Assembly (NCBI GenBank): GCA_018644665.1
Contig: JABGQA010000062.1
Coordinates: 1-64,000, forward strand
Direction: 5' to 3'
Source of the DNA: Candidatus Poribacteria bacterium
GTDB lineage: Bacteria; Poribacteria; WGA-4E; GCA-2687025
DNA: 64,000 nt
The position numbers were made by a program, and so were the translations under genes. A model generated the notes under the pieces. The model had not been told where the DNA came from. It ran no database searches and saw nothing but the letters and a program-made list of their open reading frames with translations. Below, in pieces: positions 63,373 through 64,000 of the stretch; position 1 is the stretch's first letter; each line of letters begins with the position of its first letter.

Positions 63373-63651
63373 TCAGAGGACCGGAGGAGAACGTCCTAGC
63401 GGTGTTGGCCGGGACCCATGCGGTCTGTCTGCAGAGGGCAGCGTTGGCCACTGACGGATCGACGGGCAGGCGAGGCGCAACGCGACCGTGGCGGCGACCG
63501 CAGCGGCGATCGAATGGTAGAGCAGGCACAGAACGCAGTGGTCGTCGTGGTCCGGGTGCGCCACTACGTGTGCCGCGCCGAAGACCATGACCGGCAGCAA
63601 CAGCAAGATGAGAAGAGCCGTCGGGGAGACGACCCATCCCGTGCGTCGCAT
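63373..63651 (-). CDS. Small membrane protein with His-rich metal-like motif
   Basis: From ATG 63651 the product has 92 residues; GTG 63687 is an alternative. There is one clear membrane segment (PTALLILLLLPVMVFGAAHV) followed by HPDHDDHCVLC, a compact cluster of His, Asp and Cys that could bind zinc, then a second hydrophobic segment (SIAAAVAATVALRLA) and a polar tail. It is the first gene of the metal operon, 78 bases before the outer-membrane channel gene. A metal-sensing or periplasmic capture role is inferred. The sequence resembles DUF2946-type small proteins, though I am not certain. Confidence 0.7.
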   Translation of the reverse strand: MRRTGWVVSPTALLILLLLPVMVFGAAHVVAHPDHDDHCVLCLLYHSIAAAVAATVALRLACPSIRQWPTLPSADRPHGSRPTPLGRSPPVL

Positions 63652-63852
63652 GCGTAGACCCCGTTCCCGTTGGTCCTTCGCCACCACTAGCTAGACTAGC
63701 ATACACCTAGGGACCGACCAACCGATATCAGCGTTCTCGCCTCCGCCTTCCTGCCTTGCGTGCGTGTGCGCTAACCCGGACTGAGGACCAATGGTCACTC
63801 GTCCCCAAGCCGCCGTCGCGTCAGAAGTATCTGCTATGTCAATACGCGACGC

Positions 63853-64000
63853 TTCCAATCAGTAAAGAGCACGCCTCGCGTACCCACGGAAATCCAATGG
63901 TAGAGCGGGTTTTACGAGGTACCGACCGTCGTCTTCTCGCACGCGCCAGGACTCGCACGGCAATTGGCTTGGGTACGGGAATCCCACCCCGAGATGGACG
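63853..64000 (+). repeat. Dispersed repeat A, copy 3 (cut by window end)
   Basis: The first 148 bases of the element are present, sharing TAGAGCGGGTTTTA and the segments on both sides with the copies at 57391 and 60142. It lies about 200 bases upstream of the metal operon. Confidence 0.8.

Overview
The window looks like high-GC chromosomal DNA of a Candidatus Poribacteria-type bacterium (PVC/FCB-adjacent, uncultured). The evidence is the C-terminal sorting/FlgD-like domain with the YPNPFNPETW signature in two secreted proteins. LamG (concanavalin-like) domains on secreted proteins and on an ECF sigma factor, and neighbouring TPR and ASPIC/UnbV (CRTAC1-like) genes, fit the same picture. There are no rRNA genes, no convincing tRNA and no CRISPR array. 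The taxonomic call is inference from domain style, not from a marker gene.

Region 1-12.3 kb holds secreted or surface proteins and glycan use. It contains a truncated LamG-WD40 protein, a TPR plus ASPIC/UnbV pair with ATGA coupling, a LamG protein, a small secreted unknown, a GH42 beta-galactosidase and a secreted class-C beta-lactamase-fold hydrolase. A 45-bp double palindrome (12327-12371) lies between the hydrolase and a divergent membrane protein/winged-helix regulator operon, and looks like the operator of that regulator. Region 13.6-25.5 kb carries a VapBC-like toxin-antitoxin pair, an Asp-box propeller protein, an MFS exporter, a small sigma-like gene, a tail-anchored UvrD-like helicase with a long coiled coil, a membrane-tethered ECF sigma factor with a LamG domain, and a sugar isomerase. 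Region 25.5-32.2 kb has an iron alcohol dehydrogenase next to a stub of a tyrosine recombinase, an ankyrin-HhH protein, a sigma region-4 fragment and an orphan PAS histidine kinase.

Region 32.5-34.9 kb is a small phage-tail module (tail tube, strong hairpin, two tail-chaperone-like genes in -1 overlapping frames) followed by a lone HicB-like antitoxin. A tape-measure-like gene sits about 18 kb away on the other strand (52.1-54.3 kb). Between them lie a mannonate dehydratase, a DUF5916-type outer-membrane protein, a GNAT acetyltransferase coupled to thiC, a frameshifted methyltransferase remnant, and the most unusual locus of the window: a 1611-residue protein combining a class III nucleotide cyclase, a CHAT (caspase-like) protease, a STAND/NB-ARC NTPase and TPRs. 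Directly upstream of it on the same strand are three tandem paralogues, each a helical toroid fused to a beta-propeller. Palindromic operator-like sites precede both the cyclase-CHAT gene and the first toroid gene. This architecture matches the logic of sensor-effector immunity or programmed-death proteins; that role is inference.

Region 54.4-64 kb has an ankyrin protein ending in a cold-shock-like domain, a six-bladed TolB-like lipoprotein with its own promoter and palindrome, a secreted FlgD-tailed protein, and a metal (probably zinc) uptake operon: His-rich membrane protein, outer-membrane channel, ZnuA-like binding protein and ZnuB-like permease, with no ATPase gene in view. This end is laced with non-coding repeats: three copies of a 260-bp element at 57.4, 60.1 and 63.9 kb, and two copies of a second element at 56.0 and 57.7 kb.
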